Of a stretch of 64,000 nt of DNA, positions 11,821 through 23,348 are shown piece after piece (position 1 is the stretch's first letter; each line of letters begins with the position of its first letter). Under the pieces are notes generated by a model that was not told the DNA's origin, ran no database searches, and saw only the letters and a list, made by a program, of their open reading frames with translations. The stretch comes from Heterohyrax brucei (Eukaryota; Chordata; Mammalia; Hyracoidea; Procaviidae): contig CM053140.1 in the NCBI GenBank assembly GCA_028571685.1, positions 220,119,323 to 220,183,322 of the forward strand, read 5' to 3'. A program made the position numbers and the translations under genes.

Positions 11821-12815
11821 AGGGCAAATATTGTATGAGACCTCTGCTATAAGGATTTAAAACTAGACTTACAGAAGAAAAGACTCTTTGACTGCTACAA
11901 GTGTTGGGAGAGAGGGAGAGGTTGGTCAGAGATTAGATAGTAGATTGAAATTTGGTTAGGTGAAAGAAGTGATGGCACACAGAACAGAGTAGATCAACTT
12001 AACCAGAATTCACTAAAAACTGAAAGGTCTCCTAAACTCAACCCAATATTCCAGAGGATAGAGAAGCAGGGATGGGAGTCTGGGGACCATGTTTTCAGGG
12101 AGCAATGAGGATAATTGGCATAACTTGTCTATTGCTAGGAGAGTCTTCTGCACCCCATATTGGTGATTGGTGTCTGGGGTCTTAAAAGCTAGCAAACTGC
12201 GATGTAAGGTACTCCAAATAGTCCCAAATCATCTGGAACAGTTGATGACCGAGGACAAAGATACAAGAACAGAAAAGCCCAGGGGACAGAAGGACCCAAA
12301 CAAATGGGAGACTGTATCAACACGTGACCAGAAGAACAAGATGATGCCCAGCCACCTCCAAAAACAGCTGTGATGGAGGACACAATGTAGTGTCCCTGAG
12401 GCAACATGAGAAAGAGAGGTATGGAGCCCAAGAACTTTACTAGAGGACCAGAACTAATGGTCTGACAGCCTGGAACATTCTCTGGGAACATGGCTTGCTG
12501 CTCCTGACCAGAAATCAGTACTGAGGTCTACTTTTCAGACAAGAATGGACTGGACTCAGGGACACAGTGTGACCATATGGTGTGTATACTTATTGTTCTA
12601 CTCACTTATAGAGGCTGTCCTACCGGTCTGTTTTGGATGGGAGAAAAGAGGGTAGACAGGAGGGGACAGGTGCTTGTTAAGAGGATACTAGAAATATGGA
12701 GTGAAAAGGAGTGTGCTGTCACCAGGTGGGGAGAGCAGAAGGAGCCACAGATAGGTGGGCATGCAAAATTGACTTGGATTGTATACTTTAATTTAATCAA
12801 AATAAAACGGAGAAA

Positions 12816-14339
12816 AAAAGACACATGAGGAAATGCTCACAATCACTAGCTATTTGAGAAATCCAAATCAAAGCTGCAATGAGATACTATCTCACCGCTG
12901 TGAGATTGGCCATAATCCAAAAAACACAAAACAACAAATGCTGGAGAGGCTGTGCAGAGATTGGAACTCTCCTATACTGCTGGTAGGGTTGCAAAAAAAT
13001 CTCTTTGGAAAACAATTTGGCACTTTCTTAAAAAGGTAGAAATAGAAATATCATATGATCCAGCAGTCCCACTGCTTGGAATACATCCTACAGAAATAAG
13101 GGCCATCACATAAATAGATACATGCCCATGAATGTTTACTGCAGCTCAGATCACAATAGCAAAAAGATGGAATCAACCTAGGTGCCCACCAACAGATTAA
13201 TGGATGAACAAACTATGGTATGTATACACAATGGAGTATCGTGCAATGATAAAGAACAATGATGATTTTTAGAAAGCATCTTACAACCTGGTATCAATGA
13301 GAAGACATTTTGCCAAGTGAAATCTGTCAACTGCAAAAGGATATGTATTATATGAGACCACTGTTAAAAAGACTTAAAAAAGGACTTATGCATGGAAGAA
13401 AAGACTCTTTGATGGCTACAAGTATGGGGAAGGAGGGAGACAGTTGGTCACAGATGAGATAGTGGATAGGAATTTGGTTAGGTGAAAGGAGTGACAGCAC
13501 TCAGTAGAAGGCAGGTAGGCATAACTGGGCTACACCATAAACTAAAACATTTTCTAAATTCAACCCAACATTTCAGTGGACAGCATAGCAGGCACAGGGA
13601 TCTGAGGACCATGTTTTCAAGGGACATCGAGGTCAATTTTCATAACTAGTCTTTTTCTTAGAGAGTCCTCTGCACTGCATATTGGTGAGTCACATCTGGG
13701 GTGTTAAAAGCCGGTAAGCTGGTATGTGGGGAACTTCAATCGGTCCCAGTCCACCTGAAACAGATGATGACTGAGAACACCAAAGATACAAGGAGAAATA
13801 AGTGCAAGAGACAGAAGGACCCTTATGATTGGGATACTATATCAGCAAGAGACCAGAATAACCAGATGGTGCCCAGCTACCACCAAAGGCAGCCATGACA
13901 GGGGACACAATGTAACATCCCTAACATAGCATGAGGTAAAGAAGTGTGCAGATCAAGAACTCTGCTAAAATATTAGATTGATAGTCTGACAACCTGAAGA
14001 CCCCCCTAGCAACATGTCCGCTAGACTTGCTGCTGACCCAGACGTGAAACTAGTACTGAGGTCAACACTTCAGACAGAGAATGGACTGGACTTAGGACAC
14101 AGAGTGAGCATGTAGTGTGTGTACTTTATGGTTTTGTACATTTATAGCAGGCTGTTCTATGGCTTCTTTCTGAGAGCAGATGGTGAAGAGGAGGGGACAG
14201 GTGTTCTCTGGGAGGATACTGGACATAAAGAGTAAAAAGGAAGAGTGTGATGTCACAGGGTGAGAAGAAAAGATAAAGTTGCAGAGAGGCAGGCAAGCAA
14301 AATTGACTTGTGTTGTATGCTTTCAATTAATCATAAAAC
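12816..14339 (+). mobile_element. L1-C: 5'-truncated L1 3' end joined to the L1-A tail
   Basis: The text from 'acatgaggaaatgctcac' repeats L1-A from about 11310 onward: ORF2 C-terminus, 3'UTR and an A-rich end. It begins in the A-rich end of L1-A. It most likely inserted into that poly(A) tail, so its own target duplication cannot be seen. It is about as diverged as L1-A. Confidence 0.75.
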
Positions 14340-14348
14340 AAAAAGAAT
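14340..14348. repeat. Target-site duplication, right (L1-A/L1-C block)
   Basis: AAAAAGAAT pairs with 3436-3444. RTE text resumes immediately after it. Confidence 0.8.
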
Positions 14349-15662
14349 ATTTCAAGATTTGTCCTGAAGTGCAACACTGTCAGTCATAGGATAATATCCA
14401 TATGTCTACAAGGAAGACCAGTTAATACGACTATTATTCAAACTTATGCATCAACCATTAAGGCCAAAGATGAAGAAACTGAAGATTTTTACTAGCTTCT
14501 GCGGTCTAAAATTGATAGAATATGCAATCAGGGTGCATTGATAATTACTGGTGATTGGAATGCAAAAGTTGGAAATAAAGAAAAAGGATCCTTAGTTGGA
14601 AAGTATGGCCTTAATGATAGAAATGATGCTGGAGATTGCATGACAGGATTTTGCAAGACCATTGACTTCTTCACTGCAAATGTCTTTTTTCACCAACATA
14701 AACAGTGACTATACATATGGACCTCACCAGGTGGAGTACCAGGAATCAAACTGATTACATCAGTGCAAAGAGACAATAGACAATCTAAATATCAGCAGTC
14801 AGAACAACAACAAGTGCTGACTGTGGTGCAGACTACCAATTACTCATTCAAATGTTCAAACTGAAACCGAAGATAATTAGAACAAGTCCAAGAGAACCAA
14901 AGTACAACCTTGAGTGCATCCCACCTGAGTTCAGAGAGTATCTCAGGGACAGATTTGATGTATCAAACAGTAATGAAAAAAAAGTTGTGGAAGATATCAA
15001 AGATACCATCTATGAGAAAGGAAGAGGTTATTAAAGAGAGAGAGGGAGAGAGAAAGAGAGAGTGAAAGAAGGAGAGGAGAGGACAGGAGAGGCGATGAAA
15101 GGGGAAAGGAGGGGAGGGAAGGGGAGGGGAAGGGAGGAGAGGGGAGGAGTGAAGAGACCAACGTGGATGTCAGCAGAGACTCTGAAACTTGTTCTTGAAC
15201 ATCAAGTAGCTGAAGTAAAGGGATGGAATGATGAAGTAAAAGAACTGAACAGAAGATTTCAAAGGGTGGCTCTGGAAGACAAAGTAAAATACAATAACGT
15301 GTGCACAGAGCTGGAAATAGAAAACTAATAGAGGAACACATTCTACATTTCTCAAGCTGAAAGAACTGTAGCAAAAATTTAAGCCTCAAGTTGCAATAGT
15401 GTAGGATTCTACAGGGAAGATACTAAACAACTCATGACGTATCAAAAGAAGATGGAAGGAATATAGAGTCATTATACCAGAAAAAAATTGTCAATATCCA
15501 ACTATTTCAAGAGGCAGCATTTGACCAGGAATCAGTGGTACAGAAGGAAGAAGTTGAAGCTGCATAGAAAGCCTTTGCAAAAATAAAACTCCGGAAATCG
15601 ATGGAATATCAATTGAGATGTTTCAACAAATGGATGCAGTAGTGAAGGTGCTCACTCATCTA
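14349..15662 (+). pseudogene. RTE endonuclease to early RT region
   Basis: This continues the RTE ORF. 'attactggtgattggaatgc' encodes the ITGDWNAK motif of the RTE endonuclease (near 14545), followed by the 'gactatacatatggacctca' region. The linker region reaches LKLVLEHQVAEVKGWNDE at about 15181. Stops and frameshifts are frequent. The mariner element interrupts it at 15663. Confidence 0.7.
15028..15168 (+). repeat. Purine-only GA-rich tract
   Basis: About 140 bases are almost pure A and G, beginning with (GA)n runs and continuing as repeated 'ggggaggggaagg' units. It has expanded inside the RTE linker and replaces family sequence there. Such a tract could form triplex or G-quadruplex structure; that is inference. 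Confidence 0.8.
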
Positions 15663-16544
15663 TGAGCCCTGACAATGAACTTCACGGACTCACCCCCGTT
15701 CTCTTACATGTGCAGCACCGTACAAACAATTCAGTAAGGTTTCATAACGCTGGTATATCAGTCTCACAGCTATACTAGTGTCAACGTGTGGCAGTGTCTT
15801 GGGGATTGTCATTCATTATTGTATGCTCTCGTGTGCAGTGGTGAGAATGTCAGAGCTCACATTACAGCAATGACCAAACATTTAATTTCTTGTTAATCAT
15901 CGCAAGAGTGGAAGTGAAATAAGGGACACATTAGTCCAAGTTTGTGGGAGTAATGCCATAGAGGAAACAGCCGTGTACAAACAGATTCAATATTTTTCTG
16001 GTGGAAGGGAAACCATCACTGATGAAGAGATGTCAGGTGGCCGGTAACAAAAAGACTTGATGAAACACTGCAAAAATTTGTACCACCTGGAGAAATAGTT
16101 ATCCAAGTTTACTATTTGGAAGTGCTGAAAAGGCTACCTGAAAAAGTTAATGAACTTTTCACCAACAACTCGTGACTCTTGCATCACAACAATGCACCAG
16201 CTCACTGAGGGAGTTTTTAGCCAGTAAATGAATAACTGTATTGTAACACCCTCCCTACTCCCCTGACCTGGTCTGCAATGACTTTTTTCTTTACCTGAAG
16301 ATAAAGTAAATATTGAAAGGAAGACATTTTGATGACATTTAAGACATCAAGAGTAATACAATGACAACTCTGATGGCTATTCCAGAAAAAGAATCTCAAA
16401 ATTGCTTTGAAGGGTGGGCTGGGTGCTGGTGTCAGTGCATAGCTTCCCAGGGGGAGTACTTTGAAGGTGACTATAGTGATATTCAGCAATGAGGTAAGTA
16501 GCACTTTCTCTAAGAGAGTTTGTGAACTTAATTGGCCGACCTCA
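15663..16544 (+). mobile_element. Mariner-type DNA transposon relic inside the RTE
   Basis: The 882-bp element is flanked by TA at 15661-15662 and 16545-16546. Its ends form an imperfect 29-bp inverted repeat (21 of 29 by hand). RTE text is continuous across the TA when the element is removed. Inside, 'catcacaacaatgcaccagc' and 'ctcccctgacctggtctgca' correspond to the transposase region around its second catalytic aspartate and the PYSPDLAP-like motif. The frame is riddled with stops. At 0.88 kb it is shorter than the usual ~1.3 kb, so it is internally deleted. Confidence 0.75.
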
Positions 16545-17800
16545 TATGCCATGAAATTTGGAGGACAGCTACCTGACCAAGCAATTGGAAGAATCCATAT
16601 TTACACTTATTGCCAAGAAAGGTGATCTAATCGAATGCAGAAATTATCAAGTGATATCATTAATATCTCACACAACCAAAATTTTGCTAAAGATCATTCA
16701 AAAACAACTGCAACAGTATGTGGACAGGGAACTGCTAGATTCACAAGAGGACCTGGAACCAGGGTTATCACTGCTGATGTTAGAAGGATCTTGGCTGAAA
16801 GCAGAGAATACCAGAAAGATGTTTACCTGTGTTTCACTGACTGTGCAAAGCCATTCAATTGAGTGGATCACTAGAAATTAAAGATAATATTGAGGAGGAT
16901 GGAAATTCCAGATCACTTGATTGTGCTTATGAGGAATCTGTATACGAATCAAGAGGTAGTCATGCAAACAGAATAGGGTACACTGCACAGTTTAAAGTCA
17001 GGAAAGGTGTGTGTAGGATTGTATCCCTTCACCATTTGTTTTCAGTCTGTGTGGTGACTATGCGAAGAAGAACAAGGCATAAGGATTGGAGATGACTCGT
17101 TAATATCCTGCTTGCTGGAAATGAAAAGGATTTGAAACACTTACTGATGTAGATCAAACACCACAGCCTTCAGTATGGATTGCATCTCAACATCTAGGAA
17201 ACAAAAGGCATCAGAACTAGACCAGAAAGCAACATTATGATAAATGGAGAAATGACTGATGCTTGTCAAGGATTTCATTTTACTTTGATCCACAATCAAC
17301 ACCGATGGAAGCAGCAGTGAAGAAATCAACAGACACATTGCACTGGGAAAATCCACTGCAAAGGACCTCTATAATTTAAAGTGTTGAAAGTAAAGACAAC
17401 ACCTTGAGGCACATAAGGTGTGTCTGAACCAAGCGATAATATTTTCAATTGCATTATATGCACGAAAAAGCTTGACAATGAATAAGGAAGACAGAAGAAG
17501 AATTGATGCCTTTGAATCGTAGTGTTTGAGAAGAGTACTGAACATTTCATGGACTACCAAAAAACAAACAGATCTGTTCTGGAAGAAGTATAACAAGAGT
17601 TCTCCTTGGAAGCAAAGATAGCAAGACTGTATCTTACATACCTCAGACATGTTGTCAGGAGATATCAGTCCCTGGTAAAGGATGTCATGAAAGGCATTGT
17701 GGACGTGGGGCAGAACCTGACAGTGTTTTGTTCCGCTGTGCACAAAGTTGCTATGAGTCAAAGTGGCTTGACAGCACCTAACAACAGCAGTCGCCGAAGC
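16545..17800 (+). pseudogene. RTE reverse transcriptase and C-terminus
   Basis: This continues the RTE ORF. 'cagaaattatcaagtgatat' encodes the early RT stretch, and DVYLCFTDCAKPFN lies near 16815-16862 (the family has an F-x-D-Y-x-K-A-F motif). Later blocks reach the C-terminal 'catggactaccaaaaaacaa' and the 3' tail. Frames are broken throughout, and a segment near 17690-17705 is shorter than the family consensus as I know it. Confidence 0.7.
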
Positions 17801-17814
17801 CATAAACTGTCACT

Positions 17815-17960
17815 TACACTTTATTCTATTTCTTAGTAACAAGTGCCTAAGTCCAGTGTACACTCAAGGGAAGAAGAGTTAAGCTCCATCTCCTAAAGGG
17901 TGGAGTAGCAAAGAATTTGTGAACACATTTTAAAAACCACCACATCCCGATGATTTTATG
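17815..17960 (+). mobile_element. Ancient interspersed repeat, right part
   Basis: 'gcctaagtccagtgtacact' and 'gttaagctccatctcctaaa' complete the repeat that begins at 2370. It is separated from the left part by nearly 15 kb of inserted elements. Confidence 0.6.
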
Positions 17961-18002
17961 TCAAAATAACTATCTTCAGCTTCTCCTTCTTTTTCCATTT
18001 GT

Positions 18003-18390
18003 TGGTTGTTGTTGTTAGGTACCAGTGAGTTGGTTTTGACGTTTAGTGATCTTATGTACAGAAGAAAGAAACATTGCCCAGTCCTGCACCATCCTCACAG
18101 TCATTGCCATGTTTGAGGCCATCGTTGAAGTCACTGTGTCAGTCCACCTGGTTGAGAGTCATTCTTTTCATTTGCTGACACTTTATGAAGCATGATGTGC
18201 TTCTCCATGGACTGGTCTCTCCTGATAACATATCCAAAACATGTAAAACTCTCAGCATCCTCCCTTCGAAGGAGCATTGTGGCTGTGTTTCTTCCAAGGC
18301 AGATTGTTCTTCTTACAGTCCATGTGTATTCAATATTCTTCACCAATACTGTAATTCTGTTCTACTTTTTTCCATGTCCAACTGTATTTG
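18003..18390 (-). mobile_element. RTE LINE 3' end, minus strand
   Basis: The plus strand begins 'gttgttgttgttaggtacca', the complement of the RTE tail, and continues with complements of the last RTE coding blocks (compare 17520-17800). It is a 5'-truncated copy of about 390 bp in the opposite orientation. Confidence 0.8.
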
Positions 18391-19796
18391 ACAAGGTCCC
18401 AGCATGACTCATGTATCACATTCAACTTAGGGTATTTTGAGGAGATTGTATTTTACAAACATGTGAAGAGGTATACAGTAGTACAGGAACCTGAGGCAAG
18501 CAGCACTGAGCAGTTACCCCCACAGGTATGAAGAGGTGATGGGAACTTAGCAGATGCTGTAAGAACAGAGAGTCATGAAGGGCAGGCTGTCACAAGAGGA
18601 GTAGTGACTTGTTGGTCAAGGTACACAGTTGTTCTGAGGCAACTTCCTGGGAAGGAAGCCAGGAGAATAAATATCCTACCTTGCTCTCCTGTCCTTTTCT
18701 AGTCTCTTGTTGGAGACACCTGATTATGAAGCCAGAAGCATGTTGGTAATAGTACATAGTGTACTGCATAGCAATGAAACTGCTGTGGGATAGAACAGAG
18801 TAGGGAAAGGTGGACAATTGATCTGGATAAGCAAATAGGTGATAGTTAATACAACCTGCTCCTTTTCTCTTTATTCTCCCAAACATAGAGGACTTATGAA
18901 GTTCCCTTAGCAACTTTATTATCATGTAGAATGTAAAAATAGCATAGAGGCAGTGTCTGACCTCTTCCAGTCCCACAAGGTAAAAGGAGAACCAAGGTCA
19001 ACAGCTCAAGGCTGATTCCTATGAGACAGAAGTCAGACAAGCCTCCTTTTCCTGCCATTTTTACCAGTTCTGACACCAGCTGTCCCTCCCACAGCATTCT
19101 CTGCTGAGTTCAATAATTCATTACAATGACCTCACAGAACTCACAGACAATACTTAGAATTATTGGGCTTACTAGGGAACTTAATAGTTACAATTCAGGC
19201 TCAAGAACTCTCAGGGCACAGTTCTTCCATCAGGATAGCCTCTCCCCTCCTGTACTCCCAGGCGCACCTCTCCCTGGCTTTCACACCATACCTGAAGACA
19301 CTCAACTTTCTCTCTGTGTGGACCAGGAAGTCCACCATGCCATCTTCTGCTGCCAAGTCTCTGCTACTTGATCTCTTCCACTGGTCTCTCCCTCCTTGGT
19401 GGTGGTGGACTCCTCCCTTCTGCTCTGGAATTGACTCTCTTTAAAGGCAAAACTCAGGCCATCTTTCCTTCCACACAAAGTACACAATAGAATATACTGC
19501 ATAAAATATATATATATATATTTTTTTTGCTATATGTTGTGACATTCTATGCATGAACTGTAGCAATGCCTTTCCTTTTTTCTAGTAACTGATTATAGGG
19601 AATATCATATGACACCATATGTGTGGACTGAGGTAGAAGCGGTGATACCTAGTATAAACAAGTATCAGAAATATGGTCTACCTCTTGGTGCAGTTTACCT
19701 GGGCCTTCTTGACATTCTTAGGCTCTCTTATATGTAAACTATTTCCCTCTTATAATAGGTTGCTTCAGTGTATGTTTAATTTTATGGTTGTATAAA
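18391..19796. other. No gene; unassigned, possibly repeat-derived
   Basis: I recognise no protein motif. The stretch 'caataattcattacaatgac' near 19110 resembles an old interspersed repeat, but I cannot name it. A short (TA)n plus T run lies at about 19507-19530. Confidence 0.4.
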
Positions 19797-20003
19797 GAAG
19801 CCCTGGTTGTACAATAGTTAAACTCTTGGCTGTTGACTAAAAGGTGAGTGGTTTGAACCCACCAGTAATTTCCACAGAGAAAAGACCTGGTGGTCACCTT
19901 CCATGAGATTACAGCCTAGGAAAGTCCATGAAGCAGTTCTACACTGTCCTCACAGAATCACTATAGGTCAGAACTGATTTGATAGCACATAACAACAACC
20001 CCC
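19797..20003 (+). mobile_element. AfroSINE copy, plus strand
   Basis: The order is 'gccctggttgtacaatagtt', 'ggtttgaacccaccagt' (B-box-like), and the tail 'gatagcacataacaacaacc'. The middle contains the longer variant with an extra ~45 bases ('ttacagcctaggaaag'). Confidence 0.8.
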
Positions 20004-20189
20004 AGAAATGGTTCCATAGATAACACTCAGTTAATTAGGAGAAGTTCAGGTCATATAGTCACTTGTTGACTCATGGGCACTCAGTCCACTAGTAACAAGT
20101 CAGAAACGATTTTCTAATGTAGAACAGTTGCCGGCAGAGGAGTTCATGGCCTTATTCAGGGGCTATGTTATGATTTTTTTAATTAGGCT

Positions 20190-20640
20190 TACCAGACCCT
20201 CCATACTGTGTTGGATACAGAAGCTTCCAGTACAATTAGATGTTTTGAATCCTAAGGGCCTAAGTAGAAAAGCTGGCACCACAGGTTTTACCTGACACAA
20301 AATTCCTTCTCATTTTTGGACTTTACTCAGAACTGACAGACTTACGGGATACTTGGTATATGGGTCAAAATAGTATACCAAAATATGTATGTGCTGCTTC
20401 CAAAAACCAGAAAGACCAATGAGGTATTTTGCTGTGGCTTCATGCTGGGGTGGTATAAGTATAGCAATAGGTCTTTTGCTTTGTAAGGACTATTTCAACA
20501 TACTCCAGGCCTTTACCAAATGCTGAGAAAAGTCCTCATCATGGCAAGGCTTTGAACTTTTCAGGGTTTAATGTCACCCTCTGGCATGAATTTGAGAGGC
20601 CTATTATTCACAGAGTACCATTTACAAATAGTTTAAGGTC
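20190..20640 (-). pseudogene. Old ERV reverse transcriptase relic
   Basis: On the minus strand the translation shows VTLNPEKFKALP and, after a frame change, a GLSGFWKQH-like segment. This is the order of the end of the palm and the thumb of retroviral RT (the family has a LG-x-x-G-[FY]-x-R/K-x-x-[IV] pattern). Many stops are present. I cannot assign the ERV group with confidence. Confidence 0.45.
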
Positions 20641-20816
20641 ACTAACTGACCAGGGCAGTGTTCTGTGGGATACAAAAACAATTATGACAGGAAAGAGTTA
20701 AGCTCTGGGGAAAGACTATAAAAGTGTATTGTTGAGACTGCCATGAAAATGCTAACTGATCATGTTTTCTTATGGATTGAAATGGAAATAAAGATGTTTG
20801 CTGTGTAGATATCAAG

Positions 20817-21012
20817 TGAACCAAACTCACTGCCAGTGAGTTATTTTGTCTTACAGAAACTCTATGGGACAGAATAGAACTGCTCCAGAGGGTTTCCAAG
20901 GCCATACATCTTTACAGAAGCAGACTACCACATCTTTCTCTTACAGAGCAGCTAGTCTGTTCAAAGTTATGACCTTTTGGTAAGCAGCCAGGCTCTTTGG
21001 TCACTGTTCTAC
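20817..21012 (-). mobile_element. AfroSINE copy, minus strand
   Basis: The plus strand reads 'gaaccaaactcactgccagt', 'gggtttccaaggccatacat' and ends in the complement of the SINE head. This is the longer variant with the extra middle block. Confidence 0.8.
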
Positions 21013-21431
21013 TAGAGATCTTTTTTCCACATAGATAGATGTGTGTCAGATGCTAAGGACAGTGTTTATTTGTTTTAGCAAATATACCTTATTTAGATTT
21101 CAGCTTCACTTGTTACAACAACCAAGTTGAGTTTTCAGTGATCCGTTGCCATTCTTTACAACTCATCCAGTTTTTGCACCAGCCAAAGAGGTAAGCTTAT
21201 TGAAGATTTGGAAGAAATTACTATCTATGCCTCTCTCAAATCTTTGATGGAATTCCTATTCTCTGTAATTTCTCCAAGGTTACAGTATTGCTTTTAGTTT
21301 ACTATTTCAGTGGGAATGAAGAGAGATCAGTTGTAGGAACTACACTTAGCCATTCCTATCACAGTATCCTTCCCTTCAAGGGAAGAAATAATATTCAGAA
21401 GCTGATTTTTATTAACTGTGTCTATTCCTAC

Positions 21432-21575
21432 TATGGAAACCCTAGTAGAATGGTGGTTAAGAGCTATGGCTGCTAACCAAAAGGTTGATAATTTGAATTC
21501 ACCTTCAAAATTCTATGGGGCAGGTCTACTCTGTCCTATAGGGTCCCTAAGAGTAGGAATTGACTCACTGGCAAA
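21432..21575 (+). mobile_element. AfroSINE copy, plus strand
   Basis: 'gaaaccctagtagaatggtg' is followed by 'ctgctaaccaaaaggttgat' and the tail 'gagtaggaattgactcactg'. This is the short variant. Confidence 0.8.
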
Positions 21576-22439
21576 GAAGATTTAAAAAAAAAATTCTATC
21601 AGACATCAGGCACCAGGGAAGTAATAACTCCAGAATTAGTCTGTGGTTTCACCAGGTCCATTGTAAGATAAGTTTGGGCCAATATCTTTTTTCCGCTTTG
21701 ATATGGAGCTCTTGGGCCCAAACTGTATCTATGAAATGTTATGCAGCAAAAATGGCCAAGTCTAGTTAAAATTAAAAAAGCTTTTCTCTAGAAGCAAGGC
21801 AATTTGCAGACTGGAAATCACAAAATCCAGAGTTTTATAAGACCATACAATGAACTTAAGTAGAAATTCACTGATAGGTTGACATTTAGTTAGTAATTAC
21901 AAGGAACTTCAGAGAAAATACAATGATTGTTTTACTACCGAACTAAGCGAGTTTGTTCTGCCCGTCACTATAGCCAAAAATTCAGAGATCATTCTCAAAA
22001 CAAATGGGGTTCAAGGATTGCTTTATTTGCAGATAAGCCAGCATATCTGGGGGAACAGAGAGACTAACTTCTCCAAAAAACTGTCCCCATTTGGCTGACA
22101 TTTCCATCACTTTTTATAGCCAGAATTCAAAGGGGTTGGCATCTGTCACAGAGACATACTGGGAGTCACAAGATTCCATTGCATCGAAGATTTCACTACA
22201 CCTTATGAGTCTGAATTACCCAAAATTTCATTATCTCTCTGAGGTCTTAATCAATTTTGCTTCCCTGGATATGTGGAGAGGAATACAGACCTGCGAATCT
22301 GGTCTGAGAGTGACAATTGAGGCAGAGGATGGAATGTAGCTTAATAACATAAGTGACCTTTGTTAGATTCTTATATAAACTAACAGGTTGGCATTTAGAT
22401 AGTAGTCACAAAATTGGTTAAGGGTGCATTTATCTCATT
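21576..22439. other. No gene; probable ERV or LTR remains
   Basis: 'caaggattgctttatttgca' near 22012 looks like a minus-strand polyadenylation region of an LTR, but I find no convincing boundaries. Nothing codes. Confidence 0.35.
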
Positions 22440-22499
22440 GGTAGGAAGCTATGTCTGTTTCTAAAATCTTTTTTTTTTCAAGTTACAAATTAAATCATT

Positions 22500-22840
22500 A
22501 AATCGGGTACATCCAGCCTTGAAACAGTCATGGGATCCTTGGATGATTCAGGGACGACAAATATAATTCTAAGGTTTATAGTGAGTAAGTTTTTGTTTTG
22601 AGAATTGTTTCAGATTTGGTTTCCTAAACATTAGATGTTCTTAGTGAGTAAAACCTTTAAGCAAACAAAATCACAATTGTTCACCAAGTAATTTTCCAAG
22701 GATATGGTGGAGAACTACAGAAACGACAGGCTGTATTCCCAATACAGAAGTTACTTTTCTTTCAAAATGGTACTCTCACCTAAGGCCTTAGCATAACCAC
22801 CGACTCAGTGTTGGAGTCCCTTTATTTGGAGTATTCTTAT
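22500..22840 (-). repeat. ERV-derived segment paralogous to 40930-41290
   Basis: 'gggtacatccagccttgaaa', 'agtaaaacctttaagcaaac' and 'cagaagttacttttctttca' recur in the same order and spacing near 40955, 41095 and 41205. By eye the two are around 70% alike. They belong to one retroviral or LTR family; the orientation assignment is inferred from neighbouring pol relics. Confidence 0.55.
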
Positions 22841-22849
22841 TCAATCAAC

Positions 22850-23344
22850 CCTTTGGATGCTAAATATCATTGGTAATTAATTTGAACCTATATTAAGTCT
22901 TCTGCCTTTCTAGGCTAGTAATTTCATCTTCATGATGAGTTGGTTTTCAGAGTTTTCTGATTGCCCACAAAGGAGTAAATTATATTCAGCAGGGTTTTAT
23001 CTCACTGGATATCTGCCTGTCTCTACAGAAATTTAGGACCCTGGACACTGCAATTAGACAGCTGAGCACTATCAGATGTTAAATAGTGGCTCACAGGATG
23101 GCATTATGTCTGTACATTTAAGAGTCCAGACATTGTAATTTCAGCCTATATCTAAAAAGGGAGAGACATGTGTAGGAGAAACAGAATGAAGCCATCTAAC
23201 TTCCATGCATTTTTTAAATATATTGTTCTATTTCCACTGAAGAGTCCAAATACAGCAGGGGATGTTGGCATCAGCACAGATTTGCCCTTGCTGAACTAGA
23301 AGGACATCAAGAATCATTATGTTATCTAACATAATTTTGAAAAG
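22850..23344. other. No gene recognised
   Basis: AT-rich DNA without a recognisable motif, lying between an ERV-derived segment and the LTR at 23349. Confidence 0.4.
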
Positions 23345-23348
23345 AGAG

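Larger units (their letters stand above)
3445..12815 (+). mobile_element. L1-A: near full-length L1 LINE with nested L1-B
   Basis: This is a plus-strand L1 in standard order. A 5'UTR (3445-4730) is followed by ORF1 (about 4740-5263, resuming 7381-7822) and ORF2 (about 8165-11800, with endonuclease, reverse transcriptase and C-terminal regions). A 3'UTR reaches an A-rich end near 12815. ORF1 is interrupted by L1-B. Many stops and frameshifts make it a dead copy. A second L1 3' end (L1-C) follows directly, so the right-hand target duplication lies beyond L1-C at 14340. Confidence 0.85.
2853..17800 (+). mobile_element. RTE (BovB-like) LINE, near full length, split by later insertions
   Basis: Three blocks belong to one plus-strand RTE LINE: 2853-3444 (5' end and start of the endonuclease ORF), 14349-15662 (endonuclease to early RT) and 16545-17800 (RT and C-terminus). 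The break points match: the text before 3445 continues after 14348, and the text before 15663 continues after 16544. The element ends 'gctatgagtcaaagtggctt' plus 'gacagcacctaacaacagca', the tail type shared with AfroSINEs. All reading frames are broken. The ancient repeat flanks it on both sides; a diverged duplication of roughly 18 bases is possible at the ends but not certain. Confidence 0.8.

Noticed and set aside
15062-15328. The frame through the GA-rich tract as a charged protein
   Set aside because: Low-complexity purine repeats produce long E/R/G-rich frames by composition. The flanking text is RTE.
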